This document shows positions 33,101 through 45,003 of a stretch of 64,000 nt of DNA, piece by piece. The position numbers and the translations under genes are program-made. A model generated the notes under the pieces. It was not told where the DNA came from and did not search any database. It worked only from the letters and a program-made list of their open reading frames with translations. This DNA comes from Leptoclinus maculatus (lineage: Eukaryota; Chordata; Actinopteri; Perciformes; Stichaeidae), in assembly GCA_032191485.1 (NCBI GenBank), contig JAVDOI010000044.1, positions 512,001 to 576,000 on the forward strand, in the 5' to 3' direction. The first letter of the stretch is position 1, and each line of letters starts with the position of its first letter.

Positions 33101-35244
33101 AACAATACAGTTTGTTGTCAAAGAAAGGATGAAAACAACAACAAGTTGAGATTGATGCGTTTACTGAAGCAGCTCCGTGTGTGTAAACCTGTTTACCTTG
33201 CGGATGACGGGGTCGTCGGTGGTAGTGACGGTGTGGAAGATCCTCTTGATGCTCTTCAGCTGCTTTTCATTGCGGGTGGTGATCCGGTCAAAAGCCTTGT
33301 CGTAGTGCTCCAAAGCACCGCAGCACTCGCTGCAGGAAACAAGAGCTCGTCACCTTCTGGAGTCACATTAACGACCGACGGGTGAGAGAGGTTCACTTAC
33401 ATGTCATCGGGGTCGGCCACCTCCATGTATCTCATCTTCATCAGTCGGGGGAAGTCCATCTCCTCCTTCACCTCCCAATCGCTCCTAACCTCCACTGAGG
33501 AGTCTCTGGGTTTCAGCTGGGACATGAAGTATATGGACATGGAGAGGAAGGTAGAGAGGAGGAGGGGGGGGGGGGGAGAAGAGAGAGAGAGGAAGGGTAG
33601 TTTATATAGAGAGGTTGTATAAAGGAGAGAGAGAGAGAGATAGTTGCACAGGAAGAACAAATGTTAACACCGATGCCACCAAATAAAACCCCCAACAGAA
33701 GAATCAACGCGCTACAAGAACACAAAGAGAATTATCTCACTCACAAAATTTACAATTTTGACATTCATAGTTTAAACAAATTCTCAAACAAATATTCACT
33801 TAAAGATTCATGTTAGTTCTGAGTGTCCAGTACAGAGCTGTACCTAACAATTTCCTTCATTATTGATTAAATCTGCCACTTATTTTCTCAATTAACAGTG
33901 AAAAATGTCGGTTATAATTTCAAAGTTTGTCCAGCCAACATCATAAAACTCAAGTCATCATGTTTCCATCATACATCTAAAAAAAACAAAAGCAGTGAAT
34001 CCATTTCTGCTTGAATGACAAAAAAAACAAAGAAATGAATTAACCGACTATGAAAATATACGACTGCAGCTCTGATCGAACAATAAAGCGAATAACCGAT
34101 AATACCTGGGATTTCTGATCCCACTTCTGACGAACACCAAACTGCTTCTGGAACTTCTTCTGCAGACGCATGCGATCCCTGAAAGACACAATTATGAGAA
34201 TAATGTGAAGTATTAACAACATGATCAGCTGTCAGAGAGAGAGCGAAAAGAAGAGAGAGGAAACAATAGAGATGTAGAGGTAGAAAGAGAGGTGAAGAGG
34301 TGTAGAAAGAGAGAGGTAGAAAGAGAGGTAAAGAGAGGTAGATGTGCCCTCACAGACAGTATCTGATGGTTCTCACCTCTCCTTCTGCTTGGCGCTCTTC
34401 GGGAGCGTCTGCATGTTGAATTGAGTCAGGTTCCTTCTGTCTTTGTCTCTGCGCAGATTCCTCTGTAGAACCAAACAAACGTGTTATTCGAAAATCAGCA
34501 GAGCAACATGTATTGTTGGGTGTGTGTGTGTGTGGCCTTCTGGGGTTCGTACCTGAGCAAACCTCATGCGGTTCCTCTGGTAGGCCGTCTTCTGCGTCTT
34601 AGCCGTGTCCACCAGCTGGAAGCTCGTCTCATCCTCCTCGTGGAAGTAGGCGTACTGACTCCCGCCTCCGAACTGAGAGGAATATTTATCTGAAGACAAA
34701 AAAATACACAAGAAAATCAACTTAAAACCATGTAATAATCTGTGTATTTGCTCTTTATTTCAAAATGTTTGGATGCCGGAAATGACTGTTTCCCACAAGT
34801 GGACAATGTCTTTGTGGTGATTAAGTAACTTGAAGGAACATTGAAGATGTGCATTCCCAGTCTTTCAATTTGAATCTGTATTTTCAACCGTTCTGACACA
34901 CAAACGTATGAAGTGAAACCACTAAACTCTATTTTTAGAAGGAGGGGCACTCAAATTAAATCTACATCTGAGGAACATTTGGACAGATGTCTTACTTGTG
35001 TATCTCTTGTCTTGATAAGTGGCTCCGGTCCAGTCAGCGACCTGACAGAGAGAACAAACAACGTGAGGACAACTTCTTTCATTGGAGACCTTTAATAATG
35101 TTCCATGTGAGAAGAACAAACCTTTCCCAGACGGTCTCCTTTGCTGAACGGCTGGTAGGGCATGTCTTTAAACTTCTCTGGGACCGCACAGGGACCCCAT
35201 CCGGACGGGTTGTCCTGGATTACAGGGGCGTTGAACTTTGCCAT
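30113..35244 (-). CDS. eif3d: Eukaryotic translation initiation factor 3 subunit D
   Basis: Fourteen coding exons in transcript order: 35244-35122, 35041-34996, 34689-34553, 34462-34377, 34178-34106, 33516-33401, 33329-33197, 33085-32938, 32805-32675, 32416-32331, 32144-32015, 31835-31693, 30517-30325 and 30223-30113. They sum to 1656 nt, 551 aa; the human protein has 548. All phases join. The protein starts MAKFNAPVIQDNPSGWGPC and ends in an acidic tail (SSDEEEEEEDDEEDEEEEGEGEI, split in two here: SSDEEEEEEDDEE and DEEEEGEGEI). eIF3d is a peripheral eIF3 subunit in the cytoplasm that helps bind mRNA and has cap-binding activity for some transcripts. Conserved blocks include NEWDSRHCNGVDWRQKLDSQ and LGTQQFKPNEFASQINLS. 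It is a single-copy housekeeping gene with no break. The start codon lies 4 nt inside its exon, behind a 0.9-kb first intron. Confidence 0.97.
32520..32670 (-). repeat. Dispersed fish repeat in an eif3d intron
   Basis: It contains 'gacattttgggtaatacg' and 'ggctagcttagcacaaagac', phrases of a repeat common in percomorph fish. Pieces of the same family lie at 59040-59140 and 60060-60200. Confidence 0.55.
33541..33650 (-). repeat. Purine-rich tract with G-run in an eif3d intron
   Basis: (GA)n-rich sequence includes an uninterrupted run of about 14 G near 33565 on the + strand. On the transcribed sense strand it is a polypyrimidine tract. A related GA-rich stretch lies at 34220-34345. Confidence 0.7.
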
Positions 35245-35247
35245 GAT

Positions 35248-36166
35248 CTGAAGTCAGAGAGAAAAAGACAAAATGTCTGAAATTGTGTCCAGATATTTAA
35301 ACAGAGCATAAAGGTCTAAACATGCACAGGGTCTCAGGCAATGAGCAGCACGGATTTATCCAGCAATGCACTAAAATAAATATGCACTGATCAGCTTACG
35401 CAGTGGGCTCATCATCATCAACCCCGAACATCCAACAACCAAGTATCACTTCAACAACATTGTTCTAGAGTTATTTTCTATTGTTTGGCCAATCAGTGAT
35501 TTTAATAACCTTTTATGTACTTACTCACATCTTGTATTACTATTATTCGCAGTGATTAACTGCAGAAAACGTCAAAGTTAGTAGTTCAAATTATTAAAAC
35601 TAGCAGAAGTGACGCCACTCCTTCATGGTCACACTGGACCACCGTTAGCTGATCAACATGTTTAATTAAGATGACATTCTGGAGAATATATTGAATAGCT
35701 TATTTATATTGATGGAGTAAAGCTTAGGCGTTGGTCGGCTGATACAAAGACATTTCTATCTCACAGCATCTTTTAGCTAACATATGGCACCACTAGCTAA
35801 CATAGCTAACATGATCTCAGTGTTACCTTCACTTGTACCGGCGTCACATGCTAACGTTACACTAAATGAACTAATATCTGACAAATATCGAGGACACAAC
35901 TGATTTAGTGAAACCAACTATCCAAACGATATCAACTAAAGAATAACCAAACTTTCTCCCGGATGTTGAATGTTTTATCGGGTGTGACTCGTTTAGCTAA
36001 CAGTGGCTAACGCTAGCCATCTTGCCAGGTGGCCGCGCTAGCCCGGCTAAGCTAACTCGGTTGTCAGGCCGCAAACACGTACACATGACTCTCTACGATT
36101 TAACTTTAAACACGACTGAAAACGGTGGCTTCTCATACGTCTGTACATGTGTTTCTGTAATCTTAC
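35248..36166 (-). other. First intron of eif3d
   Basis: Between the non-coding first exon and the ATG-bearing exon. It contains several 'gctaac' words but no gene or clear regulatory motif. Confidence 0.6.
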
Positions 36167-36260
36167 CGTGATGGATGTGACACCCTATCTGTACTTTTAC
36201 TCCAAGCGGTCCTCAAACTGTGCAAAACCCCGACGGAGCGCCGGTGAGAAAGGAAGTGAC
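36167..36260 (-). promoter_or_regulatory. eif3d: eif3d non-coding first exon and core promoter
   Basis: On the - strand the sequence ends in 'catccatcacg|gtaagatt', a strong donor. Upstream are a pyrimidine tract cttcctttctc (36246-36256 region) and an ETS-like aggaagtgac (36251-36260 on +). A TATA-less ETS promoter with a TOP-like pyrimidine start fits a translation factor gene. The exact start site is not seen. Confidence 0.6.
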
Positions 36261-36480
36261 GAGTTACCGTAAAGCGGAAACTGCCGTATTACGAGTGTAG
36301 CTGCCATAATGCTGAAGGTCTACGAGGCGTTCGAGAGCTATGGTGTATATGTATATATATATAATTAGCATCAACAATATATGATATATTATATATACAT
36401 AGGCGACATGTATTTTAGCAGATAATATCACACCAGCCCTAGTTGCAACATTTTAATGTCTGGTCTACCTTGACTTGACT
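36261..36480. other. Upstream flank of eif3d
   Basis: A short frame from 36309 on the + strand (MLKVYEAFESYG) runs into (TA)n at about 36340-36400. I do not recognise it. Otherwise nothing was seen. Confidence 0.4.
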
Positions 36481-36507
36481 ATGTCAGATATAATCCCGAG
36501 TACTATA

Positions 36508-37711
36508 CTGCCCTCTGGTGGTCGTAGTGCGTAATTATATGTCTGTATAAAGTACTTTCACGGTTTTAACCGGAAGTACTACTGTGCTATTGTGTCTAGC
36601 TTGATTCTAGCGGAGCGCACTTGTAATTACTCACTGTGACCACTAGAGGGCAGAAATATAACTTTTTATGGATTTCAAAATAAGTTTTTGAAATAGAGCA
36701 AACGGCTGATCGAAAAACAAACTTACAACGTGTTTTCCTTTTGTTGTAAATAATTGTACTTATTTATATTTTAAGGACAGTTAGTTGCGGTTGCTGTATT
36801 ATATTATATTGTATGTATTATAAACGTTAAAAAAAAATATGTTTCAAGAATCTCCCTTATTTCTAACATTATAATAGCGTCAGAAAATAATTTATTTTGA
36901 AAGGAGTTACTGGAAGTTTGTTTTATGTTATCATGTCTAGTTTGATGCGTATATAATACATTGCAGTTCCCCAGTGTTGCCACTAGCGGGAGTGAACACT
37001 CGTAATAGAGTTACTGTCCGATATAATTACGAGTACTATACTGCCATCTGGTGGTCATCGTGCGTAACTACATGTCTTTATAAAGTACGTTTTATTTTTC
37101 ACGGTTTTAACCGGAAGTACTATTGTGCTATTGTGTCTAGCTTGATTCTAGTGGCGCGCATTTGTAATTACTCAATGTGGCCACTAGAGGGCAGTTAACA
37201 CTCGTAATCTTATATTCACTCATGACAACTGTTATGGTTGATGAATTCTGCTTTATTATCTTTTAGTTATAAACTATGTATTTATTGATGGCTAACTTTA
37301 ACTAGAGCCGTTGCAGGAGGTTAAACTTAAACGTATTACCAAAAATAAAATAGTCCTCACCTTCACCAAAATATACTACATTCACAAAACGTAGTATATT
37401 ATTGTAGTTACTAGTAATATTGGAAATGAGTGCAGTTTTTCCAACCGTGACAACAAGAGAAAATAAAGAGAACTATAAAAAACGATCTGTCATGATGCTA
37501 ATTCAAGTTAGCTTGTTTCCGATTGGATCACAATTTTATTTTGAAAGAATTGAACGGAAGTATTACGATAGTATCATGTCTTGACAGCGAGACTTGAGTG
37601 TAACTCCTCCCTGTGACCACTGGAGGGCAGCAAACACTTAAGAACAACACCAGTAAAACTACAGTTTTAAATCTAGTGACGCAGTTCCTCCCTGTGACCA
37701 CCAGAGGGCGG
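36508..37711. promoter_or_regulatory. Cluster of seven CTCF-like motifs in degenerate tandem units
   Basis: Core words resembling CCASYAGRKGGCRS are at 36508-36521 (-), 36640-36653 (+), 36980-36993 (+, poor), 37041-37054 (-), 37181-37194 (+), 37617-37630 (+, one mismatch) and 37698-37711 (+). Five fit the consensus exactly. Two units of about 540 bp are clearly duplicated (36490-36660 and 37025-37200), and each carries a perfect ETS word accggaagta (36569-36578, 37110-37119). The cluster lies just outside the eif3d promoter. Insulator or boundary activity is inferred. Confidence 0.65.
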
Positions 37712-37808
37712 TGGACGCTCATCGTTCTAAATACACTCATGTTAAAGTCTCAATGCAATACTATCACTTCCGGTGAATGTTTTCAAATTAAGACAACCAA
37801 ATTGTATA

Positions 37809-38496
37809 ATAATAAAATAATAAAATAATAAAATAATAAAATAATAAAATAATAAAATAATAAAATAATAAAATAATAAAATAATAAAATAATAAAATAA
37901 TAAAATAATAAAATAATAAAATAATAAAATAATAAAATAATAAAATAATAAAATAATAAAATAATAAAATAATAAAATAATAAAATAATAAAATAATAAA
38001 ATAATAAAATAATAAAATAATAAAATAATAAAATAATAAAATAATAAAATAATAAAATAATAAAATAATAAAATAATAAAATAATAAAATAATAAAATAA
38101 TAAAATAATAAAATAATAAAATAATAAAATAATAAAATAATAAAATAATAAAATAATAAAATAATAAAATAATAAAATAATAAAATAATAAAATAATAAA
38201 ATAATAAAATAATAAAATAATAAAATAATAAAATAATAAAATAATAAAATAATAAAATAATAAAATAATAAAATAATAAAATAATAAAATAATAAAATAA
38301 TAAAATAATAAAATAATAAAATAATAAAATAATAAAATAATAAAATAATAAAATAATAAAATAATAAAATAATAAAATAATAAAATAATAAAATAATAAA
38401 ATAATAAAATAATAAAATAATAAAATAATAAAATAATAAAATAATAAAATAATAAAATAATAAAATAATAAAATAATAAAATAATGAAATAATGAA
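37809..38496. repeat. Octanucleotide satellite (ATAATAAA)86
   Basis: There are 86 head-to-tail units of 8 bp. The first 84 look identical and the last two read ATAATGAA. The apparent 243-aa frame on the - strand is only the repeat read in 24-nt periods. Such purity suggests recent expansion, or collapse or polishing in assembly. Confidence 0.95.
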
Positions 38497-38519
38497 TATA
38501 TTTATATAATACAATTATA

Positions 38520-41500
38520 AAGATAATTCAAATGAAAATTTGAAGAAAAAAATTAATTACCGTTAACACATATTTGTTTATTTCACACATATGGAGAAAC
38601 ACAGCCTCACAAACATGCCAAGGAAACAGCAGTGTCTCTAATATATTATATCATAATATACTACTCACTATATATAACAAAGGCAAAGGTATTTGTGAAA
38701 TTATATTTGACCCAATGTAATAATGCAAGATGCATAGTGATCATGCATTGCCCAGTGTGGCCCTAATATTTCCTGTTTCTAATTTTACGCTCTTCTATTT
38801 ATTCTAAAAATAATGTATTGCACACTAGTAGTTTTGCACGGCCTTAAGAGTATGTTTTCATCATAAGACTATCATTTCAAACAGGTAATGATACATATTG
38901 CAAGTACCATCATTTGCACTTTGCATGTTGTTAAATGTACACAAAACCAGAAAAGCATTATTTTTTCACAAAAATAAAAGCCTGTACAAATTGTGTACAA
39001 ATTGAGAACAAAGCAATTTCCCGTCCTTCCATTTCCTTCCACTTAATTTTACACATGAAATTGAAAAAAAATCATCATTCAAGCTTTGTTAAATGTTTTA
39101 TTGGTAAATATCCTGCATAACAACACCTCACTCACTCACACACAGATTGGTGTCTCTAGAAACACTTCTGTGTGACGGATCCCGTTCTGTTCCAGAAGGT
39201 TCACTGAGCATCTTCTCTGCTGTCACTCATCAGTCCTCAAGTGTTTTTTATAAACGGACCTCTGGATCTAATGAAGATGTTGTTTACGCACCGCAAAGGT
39301 CAGGAAATCTGATTAATTTAGTAAGTGGTCGTCCGTCTGTGTGATGGATGACAGCTACATGCAGTTGGTTGTCAGGTGGTGAATGATGCTGCCATCTTTG
39401 CACATCTGGTCTTTTCAACATCTGCATTCAACAATTATCCTGAGACTTAACAAACCACTGATCGTAACTCAAGTGCATGTAAACGGCTACAATCTCTGTG
39501 TCATTCCTGAAATTTGAAAAAGTTTCTACGTTGCATCATCACCTGGCAGCTGCGCTGTGACTCATATCTAACACACCCACATGTCGTCCTGCAGGGATCC
39601 TTGACGGCAGATGGTGAACGCAGCGTGAACAGAAGTCATTTTGTATCTCGACCGCTGATTATTTCTGTATTTTTACATCCTCACATCGATTTAAATGCCA
39701 ATAGGTGGACAGTAACAAGATGACTGTAGTACATTTATGGTACTGGTACCATCACTTTGCTCCAGTCGTCGTTTTAGTATTTGATGAATGACGTTTTCTA
39801 CAAAACGTTCATGATCCCCAGAGGATAAGCCCTCATGAATTTGGTGATCCTAATGACTTATCCTGTAGCGCGTTGACATTTGTGTCTGAGTGAAATAACT
39901 TACAATATTTACTACAAACATTAATGGTCCCCTCAGGATTATTTTTAATTATTTTAGTGATCCCTTTACATTCCATCCATGACCATCATCCGTCACTTTG
40001 TAGTTTATGATTTTATATTATGATTAAACCTTTGTTATACAATTGTTATAACTGTATAAACTGCTGTATAATTGTCAACATTTTAGGTGTGAAAATGAAA
40101 GAGAGAAAAGCTTCAGAGCTGGTGACGACTGAATGGTGAACATGAAGTCAGGAAACACAAGTGTAGTGATCTCATGAAAAAAACACGATTAAGGATCTTT
40201 TATTAACAGAGTAGAACCACACAAAAACATTAACCACATTTACATCACGTCATGAATACAAATTCCTTATTGAACGGAACATCAGGTGTTTTATACTAAA
40301 AATGATTTACAGATATACGAGGAAACAACGAATCCAGTCAGCTATAAAATGTGCAGGAGATGTTTTATTATTTAGTATTTCTGGTGTCAATAGCCTGATT
40401 ATTCACTGATTAATGTGCTGCTGAGAATACTTCTGTCATTATGATCCCCACCAGGAGAATTGTTTCACATCCGTCCTTGTGCATCTCTGTGTCTGTCCAC
40501 GGCTAATCTCTCGTTCTGCTGCAGCAAACTGCATCTTATTTTAGGAGTCTCATTACGGCTGCAAGCTCAAGGACCGCTCGTGGCTGCAGTGACTCACACT
40601 TTCTCCAAACACCTTTTATTGCCTGTTTTATACCGTCACTGACTGCCTGCTGACTCCTCACTCAATACTCCGACCCCCAGTCGCTACTCTGCAGCCAGAG
40701 ACACAGTAGGGGAAACCATTTGTTCACTTTTATTGATTTGGACGGACATTTTACTAACGGCTAACAGAACTATACTTGCACACACAACTGGTGTGTTTAA
40801 CTCTGTTTTTGTCAAGATTTTATGACTTTGAGCCGATTGCCTGCACACATCGCTGCTTGTTTCTGAGTTGTTATGACGCCTGACAGCCCATTGGTGTCTA
40901 GACGGGGGTTTGGTCAACTGTAGGTTGTGTTCATTCATTAAATACAGCAGTTTCATGAAAACACATATTTTTATTTATTCTTCCTTCTAAATGATATACT
41001 CACTGGAAGATTTGTCTTAATGACACAACAAATTTAAACTACAGCACAATTATATAAAAAACAAAACACAATCAGGTTTATATAATGTACAAAAACAACC
41101 TGCAGAGATATCCACCTTGAAGAGATATAAAACTCAACATGATGATGAGAGTTCATGTTCTGTTCATGCACTTTAATCAACACCAACACTTCAATTTAAG
41201 TGACGGTTTAATTAAAGTAATAAAGACTCCCACTCCGTTAGGGTCACCAGTGGGATGAAACGCCTCATGCATCCTGATTACCGGGGTAATAATCAAGCAT
41301 TATTCTGTATTTGCATGTGCTGAATGTGCAACAGAATAAGCTGAGCTATTTAGTCCGACCCTGAAGGGAAGCATTAATGTTCATCAGGATCATGCCTGTT
41401 GTTGTTGTTGTTGTATCTTTGCACAGGGTTTCCATAGTTTCTCCAGCCAAAAAAAGTGAATAATTGGCTGTTACAGCTAACTTGTCCATATTGTACGTGG

Positions 41501-42320
41501 GTGAGATTCTGTAGGCAGAGAACCACACTGAGTCACCAGCAGCACATCGACAGACTATCACCTCTCCGCGTACAGTGAGCACAGGTGGGTTGTCAGCGAG
41601 GGGAGTCGGGGATCACGCGCACGAGCAGTAAACTCTAGTAAACATCGTACCCACACAGAGAGAAGCAAACACACACACCTCCACCTCCACTCGCCCTGAA
41701 CAAATCTGCACTCTCATCAAACTGTCAACCGCCCTTCCAGGGGATTCTGGCAAATAAAGTACAGCCAGGAAAATCCTTTTTTAATGGGCCTTTAATAGTT
41801 TCATGCTCCTCAGTGGATCTTTGCAGAAGGGTGAGCGTGGGCGTGTGTGCTGAAGGCCAGCCGAGAGCTGTAACAACCAGTTTCACTGTATTTACAGCCG
41901 GCTAAATATAACCGGAGACACACGGAGCGTGTGGTGCGTTTGCACTCATGAATGAACTGAGGTGAGTTCCTCATGAATGATGGAGAGTTTAGATTAAGAG
42001 GAAGATTATTTTCTTTTACCGGCATGGTACTCATCAGTGGTGGAAAGTGGAAATCAATACACAGTTAAATGTGCCAAAAGAAGAGGTGGAAGAAGTACCC
42101 AGATAATTTACTTAATTACCACAGTGTAGGAATACTCATAATCCCACTCAACGTTCCTACGAGGAACTTCCATTTTCTGTTGATTCTGGCGGTCCCTGTG
42201 GACTACAGTGGTAGTGTTTCTGAGCGCCAGAGTCCCTTTAGAAAACCTCTCATTCTACTGCAGCAGAGTCTGACAGTCTGCCCCTCTCAGTCCTGGTTCT
42301 CCCGTGCCTCCCTTCCCTCC
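38520..42320. other. Intergenic region between eif3d and the VNTR segment
   Basis: No gene was recognised. A diverged copy of the 'ccagaggat' fish repeat lies at about 39775-40000. Short runs of CAACAA type occur near 41400. Otherwise it is ordinary A/T-rich sequence. Confidence 0.5.
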
Positions 42321-42322
42321 AG

Positions 42323-42941
42323 CGGGTCCAGCAATACGTCCTTGTTCTCCAGCAGCGTGGTGTCGGTGTTGACTCCCAAAGAGGAGAAGCTCTGCTCCTG
42401 GAGGAGGAGGAGGAGGAGGAGGAGACGCTGCTGCTGCCGGGAGCTGAGCTCTCCTCCTCCCTCCGGAGCTCCGACTGCAAGTCCAAGGCTGATCTGATCT
42501 GGGTCTGTCCACGGTGGACTAGTCTCTGCTGGAGGATCTGGGTCTGTCCGTGGTGGACCGGTCTCTGCTGGAGGATCTGGGTCTATCCGCGGTGGACCGG
42601 TCTCTGCTGGAGGATCTGGGTCTGTCCGCGGTGGACCGGTCTCTGCTGGAGGATCTGGGTCTGTCCACGGTAGACCGGTCTCTGCTGGAGGATCTGGGTC
42701 TGTCCACGGTAGACCGGTCTCTGCTGGAGGATCTGGGTCTGTCCACGGTGGACCGGTCTCTGCTGGAGGATCTGGGTCTGTCCACGGTAGACCGGTCTCT
42801 GCTGGAGGATCTGGGTCTGTCCACGGTGGACCAGGTCTCTGCTGGAGGCCCCGCTGGAGTCTGAGCTGAAGGAGTTTCTGGTGAACCTGCATGAGTTCAT
42901 CTCCTCCATATCTCTTCTCTTCAAAGACAAAAACAATGTAG
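42323..42941 (+). pseudogene. Exon-like segment with a 39-bp VNTR and frame breaks
   Basis: A strong acceptor (cttccctccag) precedes 42323, and a donor (atgtag|gtacgt) follows 42941. The frame opens RVQQYVLVLQQRGVGVD, then a run of about eight glutamates. Nine 39-bp units (42499-42849) follow, encoding VDRSLLEDLGLS plus T, A or V. The exon ends with APLESELKEFLVNLHEF and SISLLFKDKNN. Unit differences are mostly synonymous (gtg/gta, ctg/cta) or T/A/V in this frame, which favours + strand coding. However, a 4-bp duplication near 42493, a TAG in unit 1 and an extra A in unit 9 break the frame. It may be a decaying gene, a different splice form or an assembly error. I do not recognise the protein. 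Confidence 0.4.
42499..42849 (+). repeat. 39-bp minisatellite, nine units
   Basis: Units begin ctgggtctgtcc and end tctctgctggaggat. Most variation falls in the near-palindrome tccacggtgga. The last unit has one inserted A. Confidence 0.92.
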
Positions 42942-45003
42942 GTACGTTTCACAAAACTATTCTAGATATAATAAAGAGCAAGATATAATAGAAAAAGAGA
43001 GTTTAAATCTGGGAATGATTTCTGTCCTGTAAAGGGGAACATGACAGACAAAGTTCAGGAACCACAGCTGTCCATAGTATCATGAAGTTTGTTTTCCACC
43101 AAAAGCGGTGTGCTATGCTAGTAGTGGCTATCGTAGCCTGGAGCCTCTGTGGAGTCCTTGAATGTGTCTAAAAACAATGTGTTTAAACTAAGATACTAGT
43201 TTTACATGATACCAGACGTTCCTGAAATAATTCATCAGCCACGTTAAGTGTTAAACCTGAAAGTTTTCTTCTGATAACAAAATGGCAAATTATTACCTTT
43301 TAATTTGGACATTTCCGTAGTTGTAGAGGATGAAACAAAGAACTTGTCTTAACATAAGACTCTTGAGAATTACCTGTTTTAATCTTTGTTACACTGGTGC
43401 AGAAAGTTATGTGTTGTTTTTTTTCATAACAGAAATGAAATAAAAGCAATATTGTCTCCATCTCGTGTGTTTTTTTTCAGTCCAGAATAGTTTGTTGTCT
43501 GACGGCATCAAGAAGTCACGGTTATGAGTACAAACGTATCACTCACAACTTTATGCTTTCAGGTACATTTTCCAACGATAATGTGAGAGACAAAGTAAAT
43601 CCTTCGGCACAATTTCAGCATCAACTGCAGTAATGTCAGAGAAAACCCAGCTGGGACCTGGATGTAAGCCACCTACACAACATGAAAGCTGATTTAAACA
43701 GTGATTGAATATATTCAATGAGAACTGTAACATGTGAAGGCATGCCACCCGTTCCATAAGAAATGATCTTTGTATACTAATTCAACACATAACATAATAA
43801 GGAAACATTTAGTCTCACGCAGGATTTAAGAGAATTACAAGCTACTTTGAATTTTGAATGAAATTCTCGAACGGTTCAAATCTACTTTAATTCACAGGAC
43901 AAAAAAATACTCATTTGACACGAAATGTAAAAGAAAATCCTAAATCCAAATGAATTTGGAGTTTAAAAGCTTTGTCACAGAAACCTAGCACCCCCTCAGC
44001 TAAACACTGTTAACTCTGTCAGCACTGTTGTCGCATTAGCTGCCAAGTTTGCCAGCTCAGTCGTCGCCATGTTGAGAGCCGTGTGGAGGCAATTATGCTC
44101 TACATAATAACTAAATTAAAATATTTAACTAAGACAAACTCATTATTCTGTTCATATTCGTGTCATTTTATCATCGTGGCTAATTGATTGAGTTTTTGTA
44201 TAATCATTAAAACAGCAGCTTCTACATGTCAGTAGTTAATGTCTCACTCTGACAGCCGCCTCGGGCCTTTCTGCAGGTCTCTGTCCAGTTTCTTCCTCTG
44301 TTGCACCGACAGTGTAGCATCCCCTTCAGTTGGACATCATCATGTCTGATATATATATATATATACTGTATATATGTGACTGTCACTGTACACTCACGTC
44401 AGCAGCTGTATGTTAATTAACTGTTTTGGGTTATTTAACTAAAAACACAAGACACAGGTGAATGAACTTAATCTTATCTACGCTATGTAAGCCCAACATC
44501 CAACCCAAACCCCTCCCAAAAACCTGCAATCATACCTCCCTTAAAACATATATAAACATGATTTATAGGAGATGGGGTTGCAGTCATGGGAGTCCTTCCT
44601 AAATAAAGTAATACCATCGATGTTCAGCTATGGATGGTTGCAGTGAATGTTGGTTTAAGTTTATACAGTCAAATTTGAGCGAATGATTGATACATTATGG
44701 AATAAAAAGGCTAAAGTACCACAATCAACAAGATACATGTGATAAAAGTAAATAAAGGCACAACTTTGTACATTCATATTCATGCATATGTACACGATAT
44801 AAACAGGAATACATGATGTATGTTGGTAAAAGTTTAACAACTCCATCAAATGTTAAAGAAACTTTGAGTCCATTGATGAAAAAAAAGCAAGTTTTCCTCA
44901 AGTCTTCATTATATATGTGTTTTTTTTTTTTTTTTAACAAACAGCTCAGTGTTGGCTGCCCCGTGTCGTAATACTGAGTTCACTTCAAGTAACATACGAT
45001 CCT
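42942..45003. other. Intergenic region downstream of sstr3
   Basis: No gene was seen. It includes the probable 3' UTR of sstr3 near 44300-45003 (- strand), with an (AT)n run at 44350-44375 and a T-run at 44919-44936. Confidence 0.5.

Noticed and set aside
37783..38514. 243-aa hydrophobic reading frame on the - strand
   Set aside because: It is the 8-bp satellite read in 24-nt periods and has no gene features.
42287..42952. 221-aa - strand frame rich in DPDPPAET
   Set aside because: Unit differences change residues (L/P, W/R, T/I) in this frame but are mostly silent in the + strand frame, so it is likely the shadow frame.
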